In this document: one piece after another, positions 55,432-63,919 of the stretch | How the letters are laid out: the number at the start of each line of letters is the position of its first letter | How positions within the stretch are numbered: the first letter of the stretch is position 1 | Translations under genes and position numbers: made by a program | NCBI GenBank assembly: GCA_027625095.1 | Contig: JAQBXN010000009.1 | Span: 46,747-110,746, forward strand | Length of the DNA stretch: 64,000 nt | Reading direction: 5' to 3' | Source of the DNA: Planctomycetota bacterium | Lineage (GTDB): Bacteria > Planctomycetota > PUPC01 > JACPCR01 | The notes under the pieces: model-generated | The model's input: only the letters and a program-made list of their open reading frames with translations | What the model was told of the DNA's origin: nothing | Databases searched by the model: none

Positions 55432-56652
55432 TCATTCGGCGAAGACGCAGTAAACCTCGTTCGCGTCTTTCGGCGAACAACCGTCCCCTTTGTTGCCTTT
55501 TGTGTAAAGGAATACCGGGCTCTCAACCGGATGGTAGATACCGGCGCGTGATATGGAAGGGATCCATGAGGCCATCGAAGGGTCGGTCTGGCTGATCTGA
55601 TTGCATTCAAAGGTCCGGCCACTGTCTTTGGAATGCAGGTGCAAAACCTCCAGAGAGTCCCTGCCAAACCATCCCTCCCCTATCTCGAGTCCGACGGGTA
55701 CCATAGCCACGAGGTGGATATCACCTCCGGCATCGATGGTCAATGGCCCGCCGCTGGCCATGAAGTTGGCTGGAATGAAGGGGCTCAGGTCAAACGTCTG
55801 CCATCCACTCTGCCAACGGGAAACATAGCCCTTGCCACCGCCCGAGGTGGAGATCCAGAGCCCGTCATTACCATCAATAGCGAGGCCTTCGAGCCGGATG
55901 TCCGCGTCCGGACCTGCTTCGTGCGGGACAGCGATTTCATCATTCCGCGTGACTGGCGTCCTGAGCTTGCTGCCATCCAGGGCCGTCCATGTGTCTCCCA
56001 TATCCGTAGACTTGATCGCCGCGGCGCCGGGCGATCTCTTATCGGTATCCATATTGTAAAAGTGCCCGCCGGCGTAGAGAGTGCCCTGGCTGTCGCAGAC
56101 GATGTTTGCGGACCAGTGGGTGTATTGCTGAGGGATCTCCTGGTGCATCAAAGGCTTGGCATCCGTCCAACCACCAAGTTCCCTTTGCCTCTGGAACATG
56201 AACGAATTTGGCCGTTGCCCGCCTCGGTAGACGATGCAGTCCAGGCCGCTGGGAGTATGGACCATGGAGGCGTAAGTAGCGTTATACCCAAAATTCCGGT
56301 CCTCGGATTTCCAGGTCTCCAGGCTGTTCGGCTGCTCTGATATCTGGTGGACGAAACGGCCGCAATTCCATTCGCCCCACCAACCGTGCGGGCCGTAAAC
56401 CAAGTGAATATGGCCTTCGGCATCCGCGATAATGACCGGGTGTGAATGATTGTCACAACCGGTGCCGAGGTTGAATGTATCACTCCAGCAGGCCGCACTG
56501 TGGTCGAAAGTCTTGCCTCGAATTTCGGCAATAGCGTCCACCCAGACGACATGGGTCCTGCCCTCCAGAGTGACTATCTTGTTGCCCATCTGATAGGCCG
56601 TTGCCCGTGTCGAGCCGGCCTCAGAAATCAGGTGGCTGGTATAGGCTGCCAA
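55432..56652 (-). CDS. BNR_4-type beta-propeller protein (possible polysaccharide lyase-like)
   Basis: Protein of 406 residues starting at TTG 56652, with AAGGA eight bases upstream inside the end of the preceding gene. The NHSHPVIIADAEGHIHLVYGPHG segment is the landmark of the BNR_4 family, which includes ulvan/glycan-degrading proteins (polysaccharide lyase families such as PL24/PL25-like). Further propeller blades are HTPSGLDCIVYRGGQRP, DSQGTLYAGGHFYN and DGNDGLWISTSGG. No signal peptide is seen, unusual for a glycan enzyme. Five bases after the TPR/transglutaminase gene and on the same strand. Confidence 0.78.
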   Translation of the reverse strand: MAAYTSHLISEAGSTRATAYQMGNKIVTLEGRTHVVWVDAIAEIRGKTFDHSAACWSDTFNLGTGCDNHSHPVIIADAEGHIHLVYGPHGWWGEWNCGRFVHQISEQPNSLETWKSEDRNFGYNATYASMVHTPSGLDCIVYRGGQRPNSFMFQRQRELGGWTDAKPLMHQEIPQQYTHWSANIVCDSQGTLYAGGHFYNMDTDKRSPGAAAIKSTDMGDTWTALDGSKLRTPVTRNDEIAVPHEAGPDADIRLEGLAIDGNDGLWISTSGGGKGYVSRWQSGWQTFDLSPFIPANFMASGGPLTIDAGGDIHLVAMVPVGLEIGEGWFGRDSLEVLHLHSKDSGRTFECNQISQTDPSMASWIPSISRAGIYHPVESPVFLYTKGNKGDGCSPKDANEVYCVFAE

Positions 56653-56656
56653 ACGG

Positions 56657-58537
56657 TTATTCCTTTGCGGGTGGTTGCGCTTCTGACTCAGATGCGGGCT
56701 TTTCTTTCTCAGTCGCGTCTGCTGGCTGATCTCCTGGTTCTTCTTTTGGCTTCTCTGGCGTTTTCACCGGTTCTGCTAGCAGCATTCGGGCCAACACCCT
56801 TTTGGGGCCGTCTACTTTTTCAAGATGTGCTTTCACTTTGCCTGCATCGCCCTTTTTCTTGTAACAGAGGCCAAGGTGCAGATTTGACAAGCTAACAGAG
56901 TGTCCTTCAGGAAAGCGTTCCAGATATTTCAGGAAGGAATCGATCGCCTGATCGACCTGAGCGTTTTCGTAGTAGCACATGGCTGCATTGAATTGGGACT
57001 GTTCGGCCAGTGGGCCTTCTAGCTTGGCAAGCGATTCATACGCCGTGGCCGCGCTGGTGTATTTGCCAACCATCTGCTGCAGGCGTGCCGTATAAAATTC
57101 CTTGCTCTTTCGCTGCACCTCCGGCAGCCCACGGAAGAATTTGAACCCACGGCTATCTTCACTTTTCGCTGCCTGGGCCCAAGAGGCTCTAGCAAGGGAG
57201 AACGGGTAAAGCCAGATCGCCGCCTGGTACTCACGATCTTTGAAAGTGTAGGGGAATGGATTGCCTGTTTTTGCGAGGGCATCATCCTTCACCGGCCCGG
57301 ATAAGAGAATGGCCTGAACCTCCTTCTTCGCATCGAGCGCCACCGTCGGGAATAGCTTCGCCGTCGGCGAAAACCGGCGAAACATTTCCTGAAGCACCTG
57401 CATGCGCGGCAGGATCGTTTCCGGCGTCAGTGTGATGGCATAGAGCGCTCTTTTGAAAGACTCGCTCTTGATCAGGTATCCAGGATTGTCCTCCACGATT
57501 TTGTCTACTACCGTTGGCTTATTGATGACGTCTTCAATCCCCATCAATTCGCCCGAATCCGGGTCTCTCAGGGCGAAGCCGGCGTAAGTGTCCAGGAGAA
57601 CGAATTTCCCACCAAGCTTCACAGCGACCAGGGAGTGCGGCGAAGTCAGGCGTATCTCTTTCTCTTCCTTCTCCGCCTCTTTTTTCACCTCGGCACTTTC
57701 CTGCGACTCGACCCTTACTTTTTCTTTAGCCTCCTCTTGCTTGACCTCTTCTTTGACCTCCTCTTCTTTGACCTCCTCTTGCTTGACCTCTTCTTTGACC
57801 TCCTCTTGCTTGATCTCTTCTTTGACCTCCTCTTGCTTGATCTCTTCTTTGACCTCCTCTTCTTTAACCTCTTTGGGCAGTTCGGTTCGAAGCTGCACCA
57901 TATGCGCGCTTAGGCCGGCCTGGCGGGCGAGTTCAATGTAGCTCCAGACGCTGCGATCGCAGACGCCAAAGCCGCGCATCAGAATATCAATGGGTTCTCC
58001 CGGTGGATCTACTTCGTCCTTAGCCAGCTTTGATCGGACGTTGCGACGGACAAAATCCAGAATGGCAAGAGCGCGCTCTTCATCGGTACCCGAGTCTCTG
58101 GTGATGTTGAGCGAAATTGATTTCACCAGCCGCATCTTTGTCAGGTGTGGCAATTCCGAGGAGGTTTGCGGTGGCTGCAGGTTCGGGCTGATTACCTGAT
58201 CTCGAGTCATGCCGCCGATCTTTGGATTACTCAACAGATCAACCGCACCCATCCACGGTTTGAATTCCTGGTGCGCACCACTCAAATCGAGATATAGATT
58301 ATAGGTATTAAAGAATTCGGAGTAATTGCCCATTTCGTAATAGGCAATGGCCATCCGAATCGCAACACTCGGATCGGTTGGAACGCCGTCGTATTCCTTC
58401 ATGTAGGATTCGACGGCTTTCTTGAAATCGCCCTGTTCAAACGCAGAGTTGCCCGCGGCCGGATTGGGCGGTGGCTTGCCACAACTCGTAAGAAGGAGCA
58501 AAAACACGGGGATGGTGGCTGAAGAGAGCCTGTTCAT
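56657..58537 (-). CDS. TPR/transglutaminase-like lipoprotein with Lys/Glu repeat
   Basis: Protein of 626 residues, a lipoprotein by its lipobox LTSC (Cys19) after a hydrophobic leader. Residues about 30-100 are TPR-like helices. A transglutaminase-like core has Cys193 in GFGVCDRSVW, His301 in SPHSLVAVKL and Asp316 in FVLLDTYAG, so the catalytic triad looks intact. Between Cys and His, residues about 222-290 are a KEEV/IKQEEV tandem repeat of 9-residue units. A C-terminal TPR block (residues about 480-580) and a Lys/Glu/Pro tail follow. Outer-membrane or periplasmic attachment is implied. It is the first gene of the short minus-strand run. Confidence 0.82.
   Translation of the reverse strand: MNRLSSATIPVFLLLLTSCGKPPPNPAAGNSAFEQGDFKKAVESYMKEYDGVPTDPSVAIRMAIAYYEMGNYSEFFNTYNLYLDLSGAHQEFKPWMGAVDLLSNPKIGGMTRDQVISPNLQPPQTSSELPHLTKMRLVKSISLNITRDSGTDEERALAILDFVRRNVRSKLAKDEVDPPGEPIDILMRGFGVCDRSVWSYIELARQAGLSAHMVQLRTELPKEVKEEEVKEEIKQEEVKEEIKQEEVKEEVKQEEVKEEEVKEEVKQEEAKEKVRVESQESAEVKKEAEKEEKEIRLTSPHSLVAVKLGGKFVLLDTYAGFALRDPDSGELMGIEDVINKPTVVDKIVEDNPGYLIKSESFKRALYAITLTPETILPRMQVLQEMFRRFSPTAKLFPTVALDAKKEVQAILLSGPVKDDALAKTGNPFPYTFKDREYQAAIWLYPFSLARASWAQAAKSEDSRGFKFFRGLPEVQRKSKEFYTARLQQMVGKYTSAATAYESLAKLEGPLAEQSQFNAAMCYYENAQVDQAIDSFLKYLERFPEGHSVSLSNLHLGLCYKKKGDAGKVKAHLEKVDGPKRVLARMLLAEPVKTPEKPKEEPGDQPADATEKEKPASESEAQPPAKE
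57720..57890. repeat. 27-bp tandem repeats encoding KEEVKQEE-type units
   Basis: Tandem units of 27 bases (CTCTTCTTT plus a run of CTCCTCTTGCTTGAC type), with a 12-base variant, encode 9-residue KEEIKQEEV modules on the minus strand. Copies are near-identical at DNA level, so slippage-driven length variation is expected. Confidence 0.85.
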
Positions 58538-58738
58538 AGTGGTGTCTGGGTAGAGTACGAATCAGATAGCTGAGGATTTTTGAGGGGCGCGGCTCAGAGG
58601 GAGGGAATCTACCCTGCCCCCTTCTCTTGTCAAAGAATCAAGATTCTGGCCTTATCCTCGCTGGAAGGCGAGCACATATTGACACCGGAGATTGCGAACT
58701 CTTTAATCGGGCATTATCGATCTGAAGCAGGCAAAACT

Positions 58739-58984
58739 ATGAAGTGGATTATCCTCATTCTCATTCTTGGCATTTCCGTTCTTCACCATGATGTCTGGTG
58801 GTGGACATCCAAGGAGAGGGTCTTTGGCTTTATTCCCATCGGGCTCGCCTGGCATGCTTTTATCTCCATTGCGGCTTCCATGATCTGGGTAATTGCGGTG
58901 TTTACCTGCTGGCCGGATGAGTTGGATAAGCGTTTTGACCAGCTCGATGCAACGGCGGCTGAATCAGGAAGTGAGGAAGAGTAA
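58739..58984 (+). CDS. DUF3311 small membrane protein
   Basis: Protein of 81 residues starting at ATG 58739. The pattern LHHDVWWWTSKERVFGFIPIGLAWHAFISIAASMIW is the DUF3311 signature (quoted as partial motif HHDVWWW and FGFIPIGLAWH): two membrane helices joined by a Trp-rich loop. DUF3311 genes are usually partnered with a sodium:solute symporter, as here; the symporter gene begins 3 bases after this stop. Probably an accessory subunit. It is divergent from the lipoprotein gene across about 200 bases, where no promoter stands out. Confidence 0.88.
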   Translation: MKWIILILILGISVLHHDVWWWTSKERVFGFIPIGLAWHAFISIAASMIWVIAVFTCWPDELDKRFDQLDATAAESGSEEE

Positions 58985-58987
58985 AGA

Positions 58988-60520
58988 ATGGTCCTGGGCA
59001 TCATCATCGGCTACTTCTGCTTTCTGCTTGGACTGGGCATCTTCGGTTCGCGGCTGCTCAAGCTGACTTCCGGGGATTACTTTCTGGCGAGCCGCGGTAT
59101 CGGGCCGTTCATGCTGTTGATGTCTATTTTCGGCACGACAATGACCGCGTTCGCACTGGTCGGCAGCACAGGGGAGACCTTTAAACAGGGCATCGGCATC
59201 TACGGACAGATGGCTTCGTGGTCTGGCATTGTTCATTCCGCTGTGTTCTTTCTCATCGGGGCAAAGGTCTGGGCCATCGGAAAGGAACACGGCTATCTCA
59301 CACAGCTCTCGTACCTGCGCGATCGTTATCAATCGAACTCACTTCCGCTGGTGCTCTTTCCCATCCTGGTCGGATTTGTCACGGTCTACATCTTAATGGG
59401 GGTGATGGGCGGCGGCGCTTTTCTGGAAGCTCTGCTGGGCAAGGATGCAGCGGGGGCGCCCAAGATGCCGAAATGGCTCGGGATGCTTTTGATCAGTAGC
59501 GTGGTGATGTTCTATGTTTTCTGGGGAGGGATGCGCGCGACGGTATGGGCGAACACGATTCAGACCCTCGTTTTCATGGGGACGGGCGTCATCGCATTTT
59601 ATGTCATCACAAAGGGCGCGGGCGGCGTGGACAGTTTTCTCGAAGCCGCGAGGACGGCCACTGACAAGGTTGCAGATTCAGAAGCTAGCGATCGAATGAC
59701 CAGGGCTGGGATCGGGAAGGGTGAGTTCGCGACTTACTTTTTGATCCCGCTCTCAGTGGGGATGTTCCCGCACCTCTTCCAGCACTGGCTCACAGCAAAG
59801 AGGGCAAGCAATTTTAAACTGACTGTCGTAGCGCATCCGATCTGTATTCTCATTACCTGGCTGCCCTGCTGTCTCATCGGTATGTGGGCCGCAGGCGTCC
59901 TTCCGGCAGAGACGCCTTCAAACGCGGTGCTGGCCATCATGGTCAAGAAGTTCTCCTCATCTGAAGTTCTCAGAGGCATCCTCGGCGCTGGAGTACTCGC
60001 GGCGATTATGTCCAGTATGGATTCTCAATTCCTTTGTATCAGTAGCATGTTCACCAACGACATCGTTATTCCACATTGTGGTGAAGGCAAATATTCTGAA
60101 AAACAGCAGGTCTGGATGGGGCGCGTCTTTGTCGTTGTTGTGGTGGCTGCCTGTTACGTCATTGGGCTCTTCAACAACAGATCTGTTTTCAAAATAGGTG
60201 TCTGGTGTTTCAGCGGCTTCAGCAGTCTCGTGCCAATAGTAGTGGCCGCGCTTTACTGGAAACGCAGCAACGGGCAGGGCGTAATCGCTTCAGCCATTAG
60301 CGTCGCCGTCCTGTGGCTGGCAGGTCTTGCGTTTGTTTTTTCGGGCACGCTTACAAAGCAAGTCTTCGGTGGGAAGTTTCTTATCGCCGGCATGCATCCC
60401 GTGACCGGCCTGATCACTGTTGCGACGGTCGTGCTGATTACGGTGACCTTGTTAACCCCGCCGCCGGATAAGGCATTGGTTGAGAAATTCTTCGGCGCGC
60501 ACGATTCGGAATCAGAATAA
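58988..60520 (+). CDS. Sodium:solute symporter (SSF family)
   Basis: Protein of 510 residues with about 13 hydrophobic segments. Family landmarks are GLGIFGSRLLKLTSGDYFLASRGIG, FGTTMTAFALVGSTGETF, and the Gly-rich region GVLAAIMSSMDSQFLCISSMFTND, as in SSF transporters that import solutes (sugars, carboxylates, nucleosides, osmolytes) with Na+. The substrate is not evident. It is translated right after the DUF3311 protein and ends 4 bases before the GT4 gene, so the three may share a transcript. Confidence 0.92.
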   Translation: MVLGIIIGYFCFLLGLGIFGSRLLKLTSGDYFLASRGIGPFMLLMSIFGTTMTAFALVGSTGETFKQGIGIYGQMASWSGIVHSAVFFLIGAKVWAIGKEHGYLTQLSYLRDRYQSNSLPLVLFPILVGFVTVYILMGVMGGGAFLEALLGKDAAGAPKMPKWLGMLLISSVVMFYVFWGGMRATVWANTIQTLVFMGTGVIAFYVITKGAGGVDSFLEAARTATDKVADSEASDRMTRAGIGKGEFATYFLIPLSVGMFPHLFQHWLTAKRASNFKLTVVAHPICILITWLPCCLIGMWAAGVLPAETPSNAVLAIMVKKFSSSEVLRGILGAGVLAAIMSSMDSQFLCISSMFTNDIVIPHCGEGKYSEKQQVWMGRVFVVVVVAACYVIGLFNNRSVFKIGVWCFSGFSSLVPIVVAALYWKRSNGQGVIASAISVAVLWLAGLAFVFSGTLTKQVFGGKFLIAGMHPVTGLITVATVVLITVTLLTPPPDKALVEKFFGAHDSESE

Positions 60521-60524
60521 GCGC

Positions 60525-61808
60525 ATGAAAATCGCGCTCATGACAGCCGGCGCCGCTGGGATGTATTGCGGCAGTTGCCTTCGCGATAACACTCTGGCCC
60601 GCGCACTCAATGCCGCGGGTGAAGATGCGCTGCTAATTCCCACCTACACACCCATCACCACCGACGAAGAAAGCGCAAGCATCGACAGGGTTTTCTTTGG
60701 TGGACTCAATGTCTATCTGAAACAGCGATTCAGCCTCTTTCGGCATTCTCCCGCATTCCTGGGAAGGCTCCTCGATTCGCCGAAGCTGCTGAACCTGCTC
60801 ACTGGCCTGGCCGGCAGTACAGACGCTTCCAAGCTCGGCGACCTCACCCTCTCAATGCTGAAGGGTGAGCACGGAAATCAGAAGGCGGAACTTGAAACTC
60901 TCATCGACTGGCTGGAGGCCGAGGTTCAGCCCGATCTGGTGAATCTACCCAACGCGCTCTTTGCCGGCATGGCCGGCCGAATCAAGGAGCGGCTGAACGT
61001 CCCAGTGCTCTGCACACTCACCGGCGAAGATATTTTTCTTGAAGGGCTGGAAGAGGAGCACCGCGAGAAATCGCTTGAGCTCGCCGCGCAGAAATGTGCA
61101 GACATGGACGGCTTTATCTCTACGAGTGCGTATTTCGCAGACTTCATGTCGGAATACATGGGAATTCCACGTGCCAGGATCCATGTGGTCCCGCCTGGAA
61201 TCACGGTTGAGGATTTCCCAGAAAGGGGGAAGGAGTCTTCTCACCCCACCATCGGATACTTCGCCCGCATCTGCCCGGAAAAAGGTTTGCACGAACTTGT
61301 GGACGCGTTCCTTAGAATCAAAAAGACAGATGGAGCGCCCGATTGCCGTTTGCGGGTGGCCGGGTACCTCGGCAAACGTGACGAACCTTATCTCGATTCC
61401 CTTACGCAAAGAATCAAAGACGCCGGCCACATCAAAGATTTTGAATGCCTGGGAACGGTGGGACGGGATCAGAAATTGGCATTCCTTCAGAGCCTGGATG
61501 TTTTCTCCGTGCCCACGACTTACCGCGAGCCGAAAGGCATCTTCCTGCTCGAGGCCTGGGCCGCGGGTCTGCCGGTGGTGCAGCCTCGGCACGGCAGCTT
61601 TCCGGAGCTGATTGAGGCGACCGGGGGAGGCCTGCTCTTTGAGCCAGGCAATACTGAAGAACTGGCCGCGAAGTTAATCCAGCTCTTGAATGACCTCGAA
61701 TCACGGCGTGAGTTAGCCGCCAGAGGGCGTAACGCCGTAAGGAGCAATTTTACTGCTGAGAGAATGGCCCAGCAGACCATCGAGGTCTACAGAAGATACC
61801 TTGAATAA
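60525..61808 (+). CDS. GT4-family glycosyltransferase
   Basis: Protein of 427 residues starting at ATG 60525, four bases after the symporter stop. The N-terminal domain opens MKIALMTAGAAGMYCGSCLRDN, and the C-terminal donor domain carries IGYFARICPEKGLHELVDAF and the EX7E-like signature PKGIFLLEAWAAGLPVVQPRHGSFPELIE. This is a retaining GT-B enzyme that uses a nucleotide-sugar. The GSCLRDN N-terminal loop is characteristic of a planctomycete/verrucomicrobial subgroup, but its acceptor is unknown. Pairing with a solute symporter has no obvious explanation. Confidence 0.88.
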   Translation: MKIALMTAGAAGMYCGSCLRDNTLARALNAAGEDALLIPTYTPITTDEESASIDRVFFGGLNVYLKQRFSLFRHSPAFLGRLLDSPKLLNLLTGLAGSTDASKLGDLTLSMLKGEHGNQKAELETLIDWLEAEVQPDLVNLPNALFAGMAGRIKERLNVPVLCTLTGEDIFLEGLEEEHREKSLELAAQKCADMDGFISTSAYFADFMSEYMGIPRARIHVVPPGITVEDFPERGKESSHPTIGYFARICPEKGLHELVDAFLRIKKTDGAPDCRLRVAGYLGKRDEPYLDSLTQRIKDAGHIKDFECLGTVGRDQKLAFLQSLDVFSVPTTYREPKGIFLLEAWAAGLPVVQPRHGSFPELIEATGGGLLFEPGNTEELAAKLIQLLNDLESRRELAARGRNAVRSNFTAERMAQQTIEVYRRYLE

Positions 61809-62018
61809 ATGAAGCCCATCGAATTCAGGAGGCTTTAAATTGGCCACGGCAGTGTATGAAACTCCGCTTTCATTCAGGACGTGCTGGCAGCGGAATTTTC
61901 AGCGAAACGGAATCCGTATCACCGACCGGGACGTCTTGACTGACAAGCATCTTCCGTCGAGAGTGCTTGGCTGGCACTTTCCACTCAGACCAGATTTTTC
62001 AATCCGGCCAAGGGGAGC
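61809..62018. other. Short gap with an AGGAGG-TTG signal, no proven gene
   Basis: AGGAGG at 61828-61833 is followed seven bases later by TTG 61840, opening a frame of about 91 codons that runs into the 3' end of the convergent SGNH gene. The encoded sequence has no recognisable family, so it may be a gene truncated by rearrangement or a coincidence. Confidence 0.35.
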
Positions 62019-63323
62019 CTATTTCGCCAACTCGCTCAAAATTGCATCCGCGACGCGCTGGCCGAGGAATTCATATCCCGGGCCGTTGAAGTGGCAGTCG
62101 CCAGGATTCTGGTAGTTAGCCAGGTGTGGCTGAATGGCGCTGTAAAGATCGTTGTTGGCGATGGCGTGCTTCTCAATGACCTCAGAGGCCGCGGCATTCA
62201 GTCGTGCGCAATCTCCCTTCTTATACGTCTTGGAGTCGTCTGGGAGCGGGGTCGAAGTTGCCCAGATGAGCTTTGCGCCGGTCAGCTTCAGGCGAACGAT
62301 AATTTGTTCGAGCCTTGCCGCATAGTCTTCCGCTTTGCTGTTGCGATCATGAATCCCAAAGTTGAAGTGGATGAGATCCCATTTCCCGTCGCCCAGCCAG
62401 ACGTCCAGCATCTTCAAACCCTGGCTGGTCGGGCCACAATTGGCCGGGGCGCGATGAAGGTTGACTTTGCCCGTCATCAGTTTGCGGGCAGGAACCGTGT
62501 ACCCACGTGAAATGGAGTCGCCAATCAGCAGGACACGCGGGAGGGCCGGATCATCCGTGACGTAATCCCACGCCGTCGTCCTGCTTTCGGCTTTTGCCTT
62601 CTTGTAGAGCGGCAGATAGAAGCCGCCGAGGTTTTGTTCGAGCACTTTCTCCCACGCGAGTTCATCGGGGGACATCTTCGCTTTACGATCCAGATCAGCC
62701 TTTTCGCCACTGGAGAGCGTTGAATTCTTCGTGCGCAATTCAGTGCCGCTGCTCGGCTCGGCACCGCTGGTTTTTCCCGTGGTCACAAAGCTGACCTCAT
62801 CAAACGCGGCGTCTCCATTTGACCGGAGAATGATTCTTATCTTCTCGGTCTTGGCGTCCGTAGTGATGGGTAAGACCACCTCCTGCCATACTTCGCTTCC
62901 CTTCACTTTCCCGGAATTCTCATACTGCAGAATTTCATTCCCGAAAAACGCCACAATGGATACGTAGGCAACGGACCCGCCGTAGGCCTTGCATTTCGCT
63001 GTCAGCGAGTAACTCCCCACGCCGCGCCGGGCGACGTCCTGATAGACAACGAGATTGCTGCCCTTGCCTTCGTACTTGATGCGGGCAGATTTCTTGCCTT
63101 CAGCCACGCCTTCCGCTTCGCTGCTCAGGCTAATCTTTCCCCTCGCCTCTTTGGCACTCCAGTCCGAACAGACCCAATGGCTCGGCGCTCCGGTCTTGGG
63201 ATCGGTGGTTTCAAAACCACCGTTGCGCAGGAGTGAATCGGCCGGAAAAATTTCAGCCCTGGCTTCAAAGACAAGGCTTGGCAAGAGCGTGAGGATTGGT
63301 ATGAAAATCAAGTTTGTGTGCAT
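62019..63323 (-). CDS. Secreted SGNH hydrolase with N-terminal carbohydrate-binding-like module
   Basis: Protein of 434 residues. A signal peptide (FIPILTLLPSLVFEARA) is followed by a beta-sandwich module of about 150 residues (NGGFETTDPKTGAPSHW, typical of CBM4/9-like folds) and a charged linker. The SGNH esterase domain then has block I LLIGDSISRGYT (nucleophile Ser near residue 268), NFGIHD, and the catalytic Asp/His pair in DCHFNGPGYEFL. It would deacetylate or de-esterify a polysaccharide outside the cytoplasm. It runs convergent with the GT4 gene. Confidence 0.88.
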   Translation of the reverse strand: MHTNLIFIPILTLLPSLVFEARAEIFPADSLLRNGGFETTDPKTGAPSHWVCSDWSAKEARGKISLSSEAEGVAEGKKSARIKYEGKGSNLVVYQDVARRGVGSYSLTAKCKAYGGSVAYVSIVAFFGNEILQYENSGKVKGSEVWQEVVLPITTDAKTEKIRIILRSNGDAAFDEVSFVTTGKTSGAEPSSGTELRTKNSTLSSGEKADLDRKAKMSPDELAWEKVLEQNLGGFYLPLYKKAKAESRTTAWDYVTDDPALPRVLLIGDSISRGYTVPARKLMTGKVNLHRAPANCGPTSQGLKMLDVWLGDGKWDLIHFNFGIHDRNSKAEDYAARLEQIIVRLKLTGAKLIWATSTPLPDDSKTYKKGDCARLNAAASEVIEKHAIANNDLYSAIQPHLANYQNPGDCHFNGPGYEFLGQRVADAILSELAK

Positions 63324-63406
63324 TTACATCGTTGTGAAAAATCGTTTCAGCACAGAATAACAGATCCCACCCTCCATTTACTTCTGGCCAAAGGAGTCCA
63401 CCAGTT

Positions 63407-63919
63407 TTATCGGCAGGGCATTCGAGGGCCTGCTCTGTTTCTTCTCCTTGTCGTCGCCCATATTTGTCCAGACCACCCAGAGGTAGAGCTGGACGGCCGG
63501 CCGCAGGCCCGTCGTAACCCCGCCCCGTACAGCAAGCCCACCATGATCTTGTATGTGCCGTCAAGTTCATTCAGGGCGGCCAGACACTCCCGCTGCGTAT
63601 AAACCACCGGCAGCTTCTTCGGCCTTATCGACTTTACGTAGTCTGCAATTTGGCCCACTTCCACACGGAAAACATCGCGATACATGAACATGATCCCGTT
63701 CAACAGTGACCGCTGAGTATTTACAGCCACATTCCCCTGAACCGCTTCGTGGGTAAGAAACTCCGCGATAGCCTCTTCTTTCGGCGGTTTCGAGTCCCGA
63801 CTCTGAAAATACGAAAGATACTTCCTGATCGAGGCAAGATAACTCTCCTCTGTCTTGGGCGACATATCCCTCTGCCGAATGACCCGGCGACACTTTGCTA
63901 AGACATCAGATTCACTCAT
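63407..63919 (-). pseudogene. Tyrosine integrase fragment, integron-integrase (IntI)-like
   Basis: An N-terminal fragment of 170 residues, ATG 63919 with AAGGAAAG upstream. The core-binding domain (MSPKTEESYLASIRKYLSYF, partial) and the phrase NTQRSLLNGIMFMYRDVF, VKSIRPKKLPVVYTQRECLAAL, LLYGAGLR match IntI-type integron integrases. After GLRR the frame continues with unrelated sequence and stops, so the catalytic Arg-His-Arg-Tyr domain is missing after its first Arg. A different frame from about 63510 to the TAA at 63378 reads as a plausible C-terminus of another protein (LWVVWTNMGDDKEKKQS), suggesting a deletion junction. The attachment site would be to the right. Confidence 0.75.

Noticed and set aside
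57588..57941. Plus-strand frames rich in Leu/Phe/Ser opposite the Lys/Glu repeat
   Set aside because: They arise from the reverse strand of the tandem repeat and are not genes.
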